From Chloroflexota bacterium (GTDB lineage: Bacteria; Chloroflexota; Anaerolineae; Promineifilales; Promineifilaceae): a stretch of 7,704 bases of DNA. The notes under the pieces were generated by a model. That model saw only the letters and a program-made list of their open reading frames with translations. It did not search any database and had not been told where the DNA came from. Where the stretch lies: assembly GCA_008501785.1 (NCBI GenBank), contig QQUD01000337.1:1-7704 (forward strand), written 5' to 3'. The translations under genes and the position numbers were made by a program. This document shows positions 1-6,384 of the stretch, in pieces (positions within the stretch are counted from its first letter, which is position 1; each line of letters starts with the position of its first letter).

Positions 1-2087
1 CAACACCACTACCGACCAACACACCAACACCACTACCGACCAACACACCAACGCCACTACCGACCAACACACCAACACCACTACCGACCAACACACCAAC
101 GCCGATTCCGACCAACACACCAACGCCACTACCGACCAACACGCCAACACCACTACCGACCAACACACCAACGCCGATTCCGACTAACACATCTACGCCA
201 ATACCGACCAACACACCAACGCCGATTCCGACCAACACACCAACACCACTACCGACCAACACACCAACGCCGATTCCAACCAACACACCAACCCCGATAC
301 CGACCAACACGCCAACGCCGATCCCACCAACGCCGACCTTCACACCGACTCCAATTCCACCGACACCAACGGCAACCAACACACCGCCACCACCACCGCC
401 GACGGCTACACCGACGAATACGCCACCACCACCAACAGCAACGCCTATCCCAACATCACTAATCTATGTCAGTTCCAGCACCAGCGGTACGGTTGGTAGT
501 GTCGTCTTCAGAGATGAAGATATCCTGGCCTACAATCAAACCAGCGACACCTGGTCGATGATTTTTGATGGTTCGGATGTTGGTGTGGGCAGCAGTGATC
601 TCAAAGGCTTTTTGCTATTGAATGATGGCAGCATCCTGATGGCATTCGGGAGTTCCTTTAATTTGTCTGGTGTGGGTTACGTGGATGAATCGGACATTGT
701 CCAATTCTCCCCCACCTCAGTCGGCACAAACACAGCAGGCAGCTTTGAGATGTTCTTTGATGGTGGGGATGTCGGTCTGAGCGGTTACAGCGAAAACATT
801 GATGCGATTGGAGCAACGCAAGACGGCCGTTTAGTCATCAGCACATTTGGCTCCTTCAGTGTCAGCGGCGTATCCGGTCGGGACGAAGACCTGCTAGTTT
901 TCAATGCCACCAGCTTCGGCTCATCAACCAGCGGCAGCTTTGACCTGTACTTTGATGGGTCAGACGTTGACTTGACCAACTACAGTGAAGATGTCGAAGG
1001 AACCTGGATCGATCCCACAACGGATGAAATCTACTTGACGACAAAGGAAAACTTCTCTGTCTCCGGTGTCAACGGCGATAAGTCGGACATCTTCATCTGC
1101 GCCCCTGGTTCATTGGGAAGCAGCACGAGTTGTACATTCAGCGCATTCTGGGATGGATCTGCAAAAGGGTTTGCTGGCGAACGAACAGACGGCATTAGTA
1201 TTGGCGACAACGCCACCATCATTGTGCCAGGACCGGGGCCAACACCAACCAGCACGCCGATTCCACCAACACCAACCAGTACGCCAATTTCACCGACGCC
1301 AACCAGTACGCCGACACCTATACCCGGTGACGCCATCATCTATGTCAGCTCCAGCTCTAGTGGCACGGTGGGAGGCGTCTCCTTTAATGACGAAGATATT
1401 GTGGCTTATGATACTGCCAACAACACCTGGTCGATGGTTTTCGATGGTTCAGATGTTGGTTTGGGAAGTCAAGACCTCACAGGCTTTTACTTCATGGATG
1501 ATGGCAGCATTTTGATGACTTTCAACCGCCTCTTCACTTTATCTGGTGTAGGTGAAATCGATGATTCTGACATCGTCCAATTCATCCCTACCACAACGGG
1601 ACCAAGCACGGCAGGGAGCTTCAACTTCGCATTCGACGGTTCAGATGTCGGTCTCACCAGTAATGGAGAAGACATTGACGCGATTGGCATGGCACCAGAC
1701 GGTCGTTTCGTCATTAGCACCGTCGGTTCCTTCTCAGTTAGCGGTGTTTCCGGTAAGGATGAAGACCTGTTGATATTTAATTCAATCAGCTTCGGTCCAT
1801 CAACCAGCGGCAGTTTTGACCTTTACTTTGATGGGTCAGATGTTGGCTTGACTACCCGCAGTGAAGATGTGAATGGAACATGGATTGATGTAACAACTGG
1901 TGAAATCTACTTAACTACGACAGGTGATTTCTCTATCCCCGCTATTAATGGAGATAGATCAGACATCTTTATCTGCGTGCCTAGCTCGCTTGGAAGCAGC
2001 ACGAGTTGTACGTTTAGCCTCTTCTGGGATGGGTCTGCCAACGGGTTTGGCGGTGAAAAACTAGATGGGTTTTCAATAGCCAAATAA
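1..2087 (+). CDS. Pro/Thr-stalk protein with two tandem four-unit repeat domains (5' partial)
   Basis: The frame is open from base 3 to the TAA at 2085-2087, so the true start lies upstream of the window; the first ATG, at 558, is inside a domain and is not the start. In order: a TPxPTNTP stalk (3 to about 458), domain 1 (about 459-1209), a Pro/Thr linker (about 1228-1328) and domain 2 (1335-2084). The two domains align without obvious gaps and look roughly three-quarters identical by eye. Each holds four units of about 65 residues, with a recurrent [12 protein letters not shown] motif and an acidic DEDI/SDIV-type motif, suggesting blades of a beta-propeller-like fold. The only cysteines seen are a pair spaced C-x11-C in the fourth unit of each domain, which would fit a disulfide in an exported protein. 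Repeats of this type occur in large Chloroflexota surface proteins, but I know no assigned function. No sorting signal is visible after the final FSIAK. The signal peptide, if present, is outside the window. Confidence 0.9.
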   Translation, partial: TPLPTNTPTPLPTNTPTPLPTNTPTPLPTNTPTPIPTNTPTPLPTNTPTPLPTNTPTPIPTNTSTPIPTNTPTPIPTNTPTPLPTNTPTPIPTNTPTPIPTNTPTPIPPTPTFTPTPIPPTPTATNTPPPPPPTATPTNTPPPPTATPIPTSLIYVSSSTSGTVGSVVFRDEDILAYNQTSDTWSMIFDGSDVGVGSSDLKGFLLLNDGSILMAFGSSFNLSGVGYVDESDIVQFSPTSVGTNTAGSFEMFFDGGDVGLSGYSENIDAIGATQDGRLVISTFGSFSVSGVSGRDEDLLVFNATSFGSSTSGSFDLYFDGSDVDLTNYSEDVEGTWIDPTTDEIYLTTKENFSVSGVNGDKSDIFICAPGSLGSSTSCTFSAFWDGSAKGFAGERTDGISIGDNATIIVPGPGPTPTSTPIPPTPTSTPISPTPTSTPTPIPGDAIIYVSSSSSGTVGGVSFNDEDIVAYDTANNTWSMVFDGSDVGLGSQDLTGFYFMDDGSILMTFNRLFTLSGVGEIDDSDIVQFIPTTTGPSTAGSFNFAFDGSDVGLTSNGEDIDAIGMAPDGRFVISTVGSFSVSGVSGKDEDLLIFNSISFGPSTSGSFDLYFDGSDVGLTTRSEDVNGTWIDVTTGEIYLTTTGDFSIPAINGDRSDIFICVPSSLGSSTSCTFSLFWDGSANGFGGEKLDGFSIAK
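3..314 (+). repeat. 24-bp tandem repeat encoding a TPxPTNTP stalk
   Basis: Thirteen consecutive 24-bp units begin at 3, 27, 51 and so on up to 291. Each encodes T-P-(L/I)-P-T-N-T-P. The third codon varies between CTA, ATT and ATA. The unit at 171-194 is degenerate and ends in Ser (TCT). After 314 the repeat decays into irregular Pro/Thr/Ala sequence with runs of four to six prolines, up to about 458. The array continues off the left edge, so its true copy number is unknown. Such Pro/Thr linkers are common spacers in exported Chloroflexota proteins. Confidence 0.95.
1239..1316 (+). repeat. 27-bp repeat encoding a PTPTSTPIP interdomain linker
   Basis: Two full 27-bp units (1239-1265 and 1266-1292) and a third partial one (1293-1316) encode [13 protein letters not shown] segments between the two repeat domains. 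The unit length (9 residues) and the Ser-containing motif differ from the 8-residue stalk repeat upstream, so the two linkers expanded independently. Confidence 0.85.
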
Positions 2088-2107
2088 AGATAATCGGCTT
2101 GATTTGG

Positions 2108-2144
2108 AAAAGAGAGGGTTAAATGTAAGGATGCCCTCTCTTTT
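2108..2144 (+). terminator. Rho-independent-type terminator after the repeat protein
   Basis: A perfect 11-bp inverted repeat pairs AAAAGAGAGGG (2108-2118) with CCCTCTCTTTT (2134-2144) around a 15-nt loop. The descending arm ends in a T run. It lies 20 nt after the stop codon of the repeat protein and ends its transcription unit. The A/T-symmetric ends mean it could also work on the opposite strand, but no minus-strand gene ends here. Confidence 0.8.
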
Positions 2145-2584
2145 CAGTTTCTATATAAGCCACAGGTAGCAAAAAAGTGCTCACCATCAATTTTTCATCG
2201 AACCTTCTGTAAAATATTTTACATTTTCACAGTTGACAGATGCGCCATAATCTCGCATTATATTAAGTGAACTTGTCTTACTCAAAGCGAACGATTGCAA
2301 GCGAACAGGTGTTGTGTCGCATCCAAATTAACCGGATGCTGACTAATTCGCCCCGAAATTTTTGAACCCAACAAGTAAACACTCTAACTATTTGGTTCAA
2401 CCTGCCAATTACTAATTTGCTTAACTCAACAATTTTTTTAACCCTGTAATGAAAACATTGACGACTAAAATTAAATAAATTTAACCACGTAACTGCAAGG
2501 ACGCTGCGTTTTTATTGTTAGCTTATCCTTGGCTCGGGGCCAATTGCCCCTGCCAAAAGCCTATATTCCCAAGGAGAAACACGA
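2145..2584 (+). other. Long AT-rich intergenic/leader region before the tail-collar operon
   Basis: No credible coding sequence is seen in these 440 bases. Contents: a promoter candidate (2233-2261); a direct repeat AGCGAAC at 2286-2292 and 2300-2306; an inverted repeat GCATCC/GGATGC (2319-2324 and 2334-2339); an inverted repeat TTGAACC/GGTTCAA (2362-2368 and 2394-2400); and a GC-rich short hairpin GGGGC/GCCCC (2536-2540 and 2546-2550) about 20 nt before the Shine-Dalgarno. If the promoter call is right, the leader is roughly 315 nt, long for a bacterial operon. I do not recognise a known riboswitch class. Confidence 0.6.
2233..2261 (+). promoter_or_regulatory. Candidate sigma70-type promoter for the tail-collar operon
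   Basis: A perfect -35 hexamer TTGACA (2233-2238) is followed, after a 17-nt spacer, by CATTAT (2256-2261), which matches 4 of 6 positions of the -10 consensus. An overlapping TATATT at 2259-2264 is a second option but gives a 20-nt spacer. Transcription would start near 2268. The surroundings are AT-rich, so chance matches are possible, but a perfect -35 with optimal spacing is the best promoter candidate I see in the window. Confidence 0.45.
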
Positions 2585-3082
2585 ATGTCTGAACCTTTTT
2601 TAGCTGAAATTCGCATTGTGGGGTTTAACTTTGCCCCGCGCGGCTGGGCGTTTTGTGATGGGCAAATCTTGCCAATCAATCAAAATCAGTCGTTATATTC
2701 CCTTTTAGGTACGACTTATGGTGGTGACGGTCGTACCTCTTTTGCGCTGCCCGATATACGTGGTCGTGTCCCTATTCATGTTGGCAACGGCCACCGCCAA
2801 GGTCAAAAAAGTGGAGAAGAGACGCACACATTGAGCGCAGCCGAGATGCCGCAGCATAAACACGCGATTCAAGCGTCAGCCAACACTGCAAATTCAAATA
2901 GTCCAAGTGGTCATGTGCTCGCACAATCAATCCCGCTTTACAGTGAACCAACGAATCTAGTAAATATGAGAAGCGGCACGATAACCAATGTCGGAGGAGG
3001 GCAAGCACATAATAACATGCAACCTTGCCTTGCCGTCAATTTCTGTATCGCATTGCAGGGGCTTTTCCCATCGCGTAATTAA
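2585..3082 (+). CDS. Phage tail collar domain protein (MdpB-like), paralog 1
   Basis: A 165-residue protein of the microcystin-dependent/phage tail collar family (Tail_Collar, as found in short tail fibre proteins). Family marks: FAPRGWAFCDGQ (16-27), LLGTTYGGDGRTSFALPDIRGR (40-61), the H-x-H pair H91/H93, the NNxQP motif (143-147) and the C-terminal FPSR. It is shorter than its two neighbours because the stretch after residue 69 is trimmed: it lacks their PGLxxRRLG segment. No signal peptide or membrane segment is seen, so export would need a non-Sec route or a phage-tail-like particle. The start is fixed by AAGGAG (2571-2576), 8 nt before the ATG. It is first in a four-gene operon. The family's true role in bacteria is not settled, and an adhesin or particle-tip role is inference. 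Confidence 0.92.
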   Translation: MSEPFLAEIRIVGFNFAPRGWAFCDGQILPINQNQSLYSLLGTTYGGDGRTSFALPDIRGRVPIHVGNGHRQGQKSGEETHTLSAAEMPQHKHAIQASANTANSNSPSGHVLAQSIPLYSEPTNLVNMRSGTITNVGGGQAHNNMQPCLAVNFCIALQGLFPSRN

Positions 3083-3086
3083 GGAG
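3080..3086 (+). promoter_or_regulatory. Shine-Dalgarno overlapping the stop codon of paralog 1
   Basis: TAAGGAG combines the TAA stop of the first tail-collar gene with the AAGGAG ribosome-binding site of the second, whose ATG is at 3093. This arrangement favours translational coupling and decides against the longer in-frame extension starting at 2988, which would overlap the upstream gene. Confidence 0.85.
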
Positions 3087-3092
3087 AAAAAA

Positions 3093-3614
3093 ATGTCAGA
3101 ACCATTTGTTGGTGAAATTCGAATGTTTGCCGGAAACTTTGCCCCGCGTGGCTGGGCATTTTGTGATGGACAACTGCTCGCCGTCTCTCAAAATGATGCG
3201 CTGTTTTCCTTATTGGGTACCATCTATGGTGGCGATGGACGGACAACCTTTGGCCTGCCCGATATGCGCGGCCGGTTTCCCATTCATGCCGGAGATGGGC
3301 CAGGGCTAAGCCCCCGGAGATTAGGTGCTAAGTTTGGCACAGAAAAAGAAACGCTTACGGTTAATCAACTTCCAAGTCATTCACATGCGCCAATAAAAGG
3401 GAGCTCTAACACGGCAGATTCCGGAGACCCGGCTGGCAGAGTGCCAGCACAAGGGACGGTCGGCGATCTATATGCCAACTCTACACAAGCGGTAAATTTT
3501 GCTTCATCAGCCGTTACTAATATTGGTGGCAGTCGATCCCATACATACTTGATGCCGTTTTTGTGTATCAATTTTATTATTGCCTTATTTGGCATCTATC
3601 CATCGCGTCAGTAA
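3093..3614 (+). CDS. Phage tail collar domain protein (MdpB-like), paralog 2
   Basis: A 173-residue tail collar protein, second in the operon, beginning 10 nt after the upstream stop. It shares MSEPFVxEIR, FAPRGWAFCDGQLL (16-29), LLGTIYGGDGRTTFGLPDMRGR (40-61), PGLSPRRLG (70-78), H96/H98, and FIIALFGIYPSR at the C-terminus. It departs from the family where the usual HNNxQPF is replaced by SHTYLMPF (149-156). The loss of both Asn and the Gln suggests a changed role for this copy. Residues 99-148 are Gly/Ser/Asn-rich and are the least similar part among the three paralogs. No signal peptide is visible. A structural or adhesive role alongside the other two paralogs is inferred. Confidence 0.92.
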   Translation: MSEPFVGEIRMFAGNFAPRGWAFCDGQLLAVSQNDALFSLLGTIYGGDGRTTFGLPDMRGRFPIHAGDGPGLSPRRLGAKFGTEKETLTVNQLPSHSHAPIKGSSNTADSGDPAGRVPAQGTVGDLYANSTQAVNFASSAVTNIGGSRSHTYLMPFLCINFIIALFGIYPSRQ

Positions 3615-3618
3615 GGAG
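3612..3618 (+). promoter_or_regulatory. Shine-Dalgarno overlapping the stop codon of paralog 2
   Basis: TAAGGAG merges the TAA stop of paralog 2 with the ribosome-binding site of paralog 3 (ATG at 3625), the same architecture as at 3080-3086. It sets the start at 3625 rather than the in-frame ATG at 3580 inside the upstream gene. Confidence 0.85.
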
Positions 3619-3624
3619 AAAATA

Positions 3625-4146
3625 ATGTCAGAACCATTTGTTGCCGAAATTCGAATATTTGCTGGAAATTTTGCCCCGCGCGGCTGGGCATTTTGTGATG
3701 GGCAACTGTTGCCAATTTCACAAAACACAGCCTTGTTTTCACTGATTGGGACGACATATGGTGGAGACGGCCGTTCCACCACCGCACTGCCAAACCTACA
3801 AGGTAGTGCGCCAATGCACCCCGGGCGTGGCCCTGGATTGACATCGCGCAGGTTGGGTCAAAGAGGCGGCGTAGAATTCGTTACCCTATCTGAAGCCCAA
3901 ATGCCTAACCATACCCATACGTTGACAGCGGCTAACGCACGTGCTGGTGTGGGATCGCCAAACGGAAATGCATTTAATAATTCCATTGGTGAAACAGCTT
4001 ATCAGACAACTGCATCAAATCTTGTCACGATGGCATCAGCAATGGATCAAAATGAAGGGGGTAGCCAAGCACACAACAATTTACAGCCTTTCATAGCCCT
4101 CAACTTTATCATTGCCTTAGTGGGACTCTATCCCTCTCGAAGCTAG
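3625..4146 (+). CDS. Phage tail collar domain protein (MdpB-like), paralog 3
   Basis: A 173-residue tail collar protein, third in the operon and again 10 nt after the preceding stop. It has FAPRGWAFCDGQLLPI (16-31), GTTYGGDGRSTTALPNLQG (42-60), PGLTSRRLGQRGG (70-82), H96/H98, a complete HNNLQPF (150-156) and FIIALVGLYPSR. The usual LPDxRGR is altered to LPNLQGS, losing the Asp and both Arg residues. Its first 90 or so nucleotides are close to those of paralog 2, including the leader AAGGAGAAAA, which points to tandem duplication or gene conversion. No signal peptide is seen. It may co-assemble with paralogs 1 and 2, but this is inferred from synteny alone. Confidence 0.92.
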   Translation: MSEPFVAEIRIFAGNFAPRGWAFCDGQLLPISQNTALFSLIGTTYGGDGRSTTALPNLQGSAPMHPGRGPGLTSRRLGQRGGVEFVTLSEAQMPNHTHTLTAANARAGVGSPNGNAFNNSIGETAYQTTASNLVTMASAMDQNEGGSQAHNNLQPFIALNFIIALVGLYPSRS

Positions 4147-4156
4147 GAGCATAAAC

Positions 4157-4396
4157 ATGCGACGAAGAATTGAAAAATACGCAATTTTTTATAATGTTGC
4201 CGCAAACGAAGGGCACATCCTCTTCCAACTTGATGATAATATTGAAGGGCAAGGCACTGCCACCCTTTTACTTGATTCACCACAAGAAGGCATGTTAGTC
4301 CTGGATATTTTGCGGAACGAACAGCCAGTTTATTATGATGAAGACCATCAAATTATCATGACTGGTCTAGAATTTACCGGCGAAGGCGAGGAGTAG
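4157..4396 (+). CDS. Small acidic protein of the tail-collar operon, unknown function
   Basis: A 79-residue protein, basic at the N-terminus (MRRRIEK) and acidic at the C-terminus (GEGEE). It contains alternating hydrophobic stretches suggesting beta strands (KYAIFYNVAA, TATLLLD) and a helix-like segment with LRNEQPVYYDED (52-63). It has no signal peptide, transmembrane segment or cysteine. AGGAG (4145-4149) overlaps the TAG stop of paralog 3 and lies 7 nt before the ATG; the gap between genes is again 10 nt. I recall similar short proteins beside tail-collar genes in other bacteria, but I know no Pfam name or function. Its position as last gene before a terminator suggests a chaperone or accessory role for the tail-collar proteins, which is inference only. 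Confidence 0.8.
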   Translation: MRRRIEKYAIFYNVAANEGHILFQLDDNIEGQGTATLLLDSPQEGMLVLDILRNEQPVYYDEDHQIIMTGLEFTGEGEE

Positions 4397-4409
4397 AACC
4401 ACTCGTCAC

Positions 4410-4457
4410 TGAGCTGATTCGAAACAAAGTGGCATTTTGTCTCGAATCAGCTCATTT
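4410..4457 (+). terminator. Strong hairpin terminator after the tail-collar operon
   Basis: A perfect 13-bp inverted repeat pairs TGAGCTGATTCGA (4410-4422) with TCGAATCAGCTCA (4442-4454). After one mismatch the stem extends inward with ACAAA (4424-4428) and TTTGT (4436-4440), leaving a 7-nt loop. A short T run (4455-4457) and then AT-rich sequence follow. It sits 13 nt after the small gene and only about 30 nt before the methyltransferase start. It may fully terminate, or set a lower expression level for the downstream genes. The T tract is short for a strong intrinsic terminator, so an mRNA-stabilising or processing hairpin is an alternative. Confidence 0.7.
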
Positions 4458-4485
4458 AAATAAATCCCGTTTTGATTAATATCTT

Positions 4486-5532
4486 ATGTCCTTAGAACTG
4501 TTACAAACCAGTACAAACAGATTGCTTAACAGTGATGATCCTGCAATGATTTGCTCAGCTCTGGAAAACATCCACATCATCTGTTCAAAGATTACCGGCG
4601 TGCGCGGTGATGTCTTAGTGGAACGTCACTTTAAACAAACATTTCTAGACGGCGGGAAGGCAATCTCACCCTATTTAGCAGCACGGTGTCTATTAGACCC
4701 CCTTCGTACCGTACGATTCTTGCGTGGCATTTATGCCGGTATCCACGAAGGGTTTCGCCGTTTTCCCGGAGAGCGAATTCATATTGTCTATGCTGGATGT
4801 GGCCCTTATGCAACATTGTTGCTGCCATTAACCACGCAGTTTACACCTGAACAGATACAATTGACACTCATCGATATACACAAACCCTCCATTGATGGTG
4901 TCCGCACACTTATTGAAACACTCGGCCTGGAAGCGTACATTTACAAATGTGTACAAACAGATGCCGTCACATACCAACACCCACCTGAGATACCATTGCA
5001 CATGGTCGTTAGCGAAACCATGCAAGCTGCATTAGCGCAGGAGCCGCAATTGTCAATCATGCGCAACTTTCTACCGCAGCTACACGAGAACGGGCTTTTT
5101 ATTCCGGAAGAGATTGTGGTTGAAGCTTCTTTAAGCAGATCAGAAGAAGAAGATGTTGGATGTCGTACCCACCGAGATGAATTCGATTATCCGGTTGGTC
5201 GAGAAATAGAAATGCAGACGGAACGGATACCATTGGGGCCAATTATCACGCTTAATTCAGCGTCAGCACATCCCGATATGATTGGCTATGAGTGGGAAAC
5301 TATTCCGCTGGCAACTGTTGAGGTGCCACCAAGAGATGTGCAGTTCGATCAATTTTTACTATTAACAACGGTTTCCATATTTGGCCCTTACGGGTTTGCT
5401 CCATATGATTGTGAATTAAGTTTTCCACTGCGCTTATATGATCTAACCAAGGTAGCAAGTGGAAGTCGAATCCATTTTTCTTACGTGTTTGATCGCAAGC
5501 CAGGCTTGCATCATGAACTACTATCTGGATAA
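4486..5532 (+). CDS. Class I SAM-dependent methyltransferase, possibly protein arginine methyltransferase-like
   Basis: A 348-residue protein. IHIVYAGCGPYATLLLP (98-114) is the glycine-rich SAM-binding motif I with G104-C105-G106. LTLIDIH (127-132) gives the acidic residue D130 after strand 2, and TDA (158-160) fits motif III. SETMQAALAQE (176-186) places two Glu residues (E177, E186) nine apart, followed by a helix and NGLFIPEEI, which parallels the double-E loop (SEWMGYCLFYE) and following segment of PRMT1-type enzymes. The C-terminal 140 residues look beta-rich, as in the PRMT barrel, and total length is close to PRMT1; a convincing THW loop is not seen. The ATG at 4486 has an in-frame TAA just upstream (4477) and no clear Shine-Dalgarno; M21 is a later alternative. 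The genes downstream are GNAT and DUF6916. The methyltransferase fold is well supported; arginine specificity is inference. Confidence 0.8.
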   Translation: MSLELLQTSTNRLLNSDDPAMICSALENIHIICSKITGVRGDVLVERHFKQTFLDGGKAISPYLAARCLLDPLRTVRFLRGIYAGIHEGFRRFPGERIHIVYAGCGPYATLLLPLTTQFTPEQIQLTLIDIHKPSIDGVRTLIETLGLEAYIYKCVQTDAVTYQHPPEIPLHMVVSETMQAALAQEPQLSIMRNFLPQLHENGLFIPEEIVVEASLSRSEEEDVGCRTHRDEFDYPVGREIEMQTERIPLGPIITLNSASAHPDMIGYEWETIPLATVEVPPRDVQFDQFLLLTTVSIFGPYGFAPYDCELSFPLRLYDLTKVASGSRIHFSYVFDRKPGLHHELLSG

Positions 5533-5551
5533 ATTTTACAAGACAATTAAT

Positions 5552-6067
5552 ATGAAACAATTAATGATTACCCTGCGCTCGATTACACCCGATGATAAAC
5601 TATTTCTTTGCCGCTTGTATGCCAGTACGCGAGAAGATGAACTATCTGTAGTTCCTTGGAGCGATGCAGAAAAAGAATCGTTTTTAACGATGCAGTTTAA
5701 CGCTCAGCATACCTATTATCAGGAACAGTTTAAGCAAGCTGAGTTTCTTGTTGTTGAACTAGATGGTGAACCAATTGGGCGTCTTTACATTGATCGGCGT
5801 CAAGATGAAATTCGTTTGATTGATATCGCATTACTTACGAGCCATCGGCGTAAAGGAATTGGCTCCATGCTGCTAAAAGATTTGCTCACAGAAGGATCCG
5901 CAGCAAATTTGCCCGTACGTATCCATGTAGAACACAACAACCCCGCACTTAGCCTGTATACACAACTAGGCTTTAAACATATTGAAGATCAAGGTGTTTA
6001 TTTCTTGATGGAATGGTCACCAATAAACAATAAAAATTTAAAAAGTAAGGAATTAGAAAATGCTTGA
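5552..6067 (+). CDS. GNAT-family N-acetyltransferase
   Basis: A 171-residue protein using the ATG at 5552, 19 nt after the methyltransferase stop. The frame is open further upstream, but those starts lie inside the methyltransferase gene and precede the domain. The GNAT fold is recognised by the N-terminal ITLRSITPDD strand, FLVVELDGEPIGRLYID (65-81, strands 4-5), the acetyl-CoA pyrophosphate loop SHRRKGIGSMLL (97-108), and NNPALSLYTQLGF (129-141), the typical motif B end. The C-terminal tail (NNKNLKSKELENA) is Lys/Asn/Glu-rich and overlaps the next gene by 8 nt, so the two are probably translationally coupled. The substrate is unknown. Because GNAT genes recur near tail-collar and DUF6916 genes, acetylation of a cassette protein is possible but not shown. 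No strong Shine-Dalgarno is visible, so coupling to the upstream gene is likely. Confidence 0.9.
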   Translation: MKQLMITLRSITPDDKLFLCRLYASTREDELSVVPWSDAEKESFLTMQFNAQHTYYQEQFKQAEFLVVELDGEPIGRLYIDRRQDEIRLIDIALLTSHRRKGIGSMLLKDLLTEGSAANLPVRIHVEHNNPALSLYTQLGFKHIEDQGVYFLMEWSPINNKNLKSKELENA

Positions 6068-6365
6068 AAAGTTAACCAGTACTGACTTCAAATCATTATT
6101 GAATGAAACATTCCAGGTTAAATTGCAATCAGAAGAACAGTTTTCTGCTGATTTAATTGAGGTAACAGAAGTGGGTCAGGAACCAAATGAAGAAAATAGT
6201 ATTATAAGGCGTGCATTTTCTGCGATCTTCCACATTAAGGGAGACACCTTTTTCCCTCAGCAAATTTGTAGTGTGGAACATGAGACATTGGGTTCGTTAA
6301 CCTTGTTTTTGGTACCACTGGGACCTGCTAAGGATGGTACACGTTACGAGGCTATGTTTACATAA
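6060..6365 (+). CDS. DUF6916 family protein
   Basis: A 101-residue protein that I recognise as DUF6916-like from the N-terminal LTSTDFKSLLNETFQV (5-20), the LIEVTEVG strand (32-39), the middle FSAIFHIKGDTFFPQQ (53-68), and the C-terminal LFLVPLGPAKDGTRYEAMF (82-100). The family is small, beta-rich, and of unknown function, and is commonly found beside phage-tail-collar genes. No signal peptide is seen. TAAGGA (6046-6051), 8 nt before the ATG, supports the start. The gene overlaps the GNAT stop by 8 nt and ends the second gene set. One cysteine (C70) is present. A scaffold, immunity or chaperone-like partner role for tail-collar proteins is speculation. Confidence 0.8.
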   Translation: MLEKLTSTDFKSLLNETFQVKLQSEEQFSADLIEVTEVGQEPNEENSIIRRAFSAIFHIKGDTFFPQQICSVEHETLGSLTLFLVPLGPAKDGTRYEAMFT

Positions 6366-6384
6366 AACAACATTGCCAACTTGT

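Noticed and set aside
1..330. CRISPR-like array
   Set aside because: The 24-bp units are contiguous with no unique spacers and keep one reading frame encoding TPxPTNTP, so this is a coding tandem repeat.
1031..1339. Minus-strand open frame rich in Gly/Val repeats
   Set aside because: It is the antisense of the Pro/Thr linker and the end of domain 1; it has no plausible ribosome site and mirrors the sense repeat.
1066..1515. Plus-strand open frame in another frame across the linker
   Set aside because: It is a shadow of the repeat protein, low in complexity and without family resemblance.
2500..2520. Terminator-like ACGCTGCGT followed by a T run
   Set aside because: The palindromic arms have no room for a loop, so a stable hairpin cannot form.
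2988..3092. N-terminal extension of tail-collar paralog 2
   Set aside because: It would overlap paralog 1, while the TAAGGAG site and the conserved MSEPF start fix the ATG at 3093.
2585..4146. Diversity-generating retroelement variable genes
   Set aside because: Tail-collar proteins can be phage tip proteins, but no reverse transcriptase, template repeat or near-identical adenine-variable 3' repeat is present in the window.
2585..4396. Prophage tail region
   Set aside because: Only tail-collar genes are present, with no baseplate, tube, sheath, lysis, integrase or attachment-site features; the MdpB-like triad is usual in chromosomes without phage context.
5459..5551. Longer GNAT start inside the methyltransferase gene
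   Set aside because: The extra 31 residues precede the conserved domain, overlap the upstream coding sequence and lack a ribosome site.
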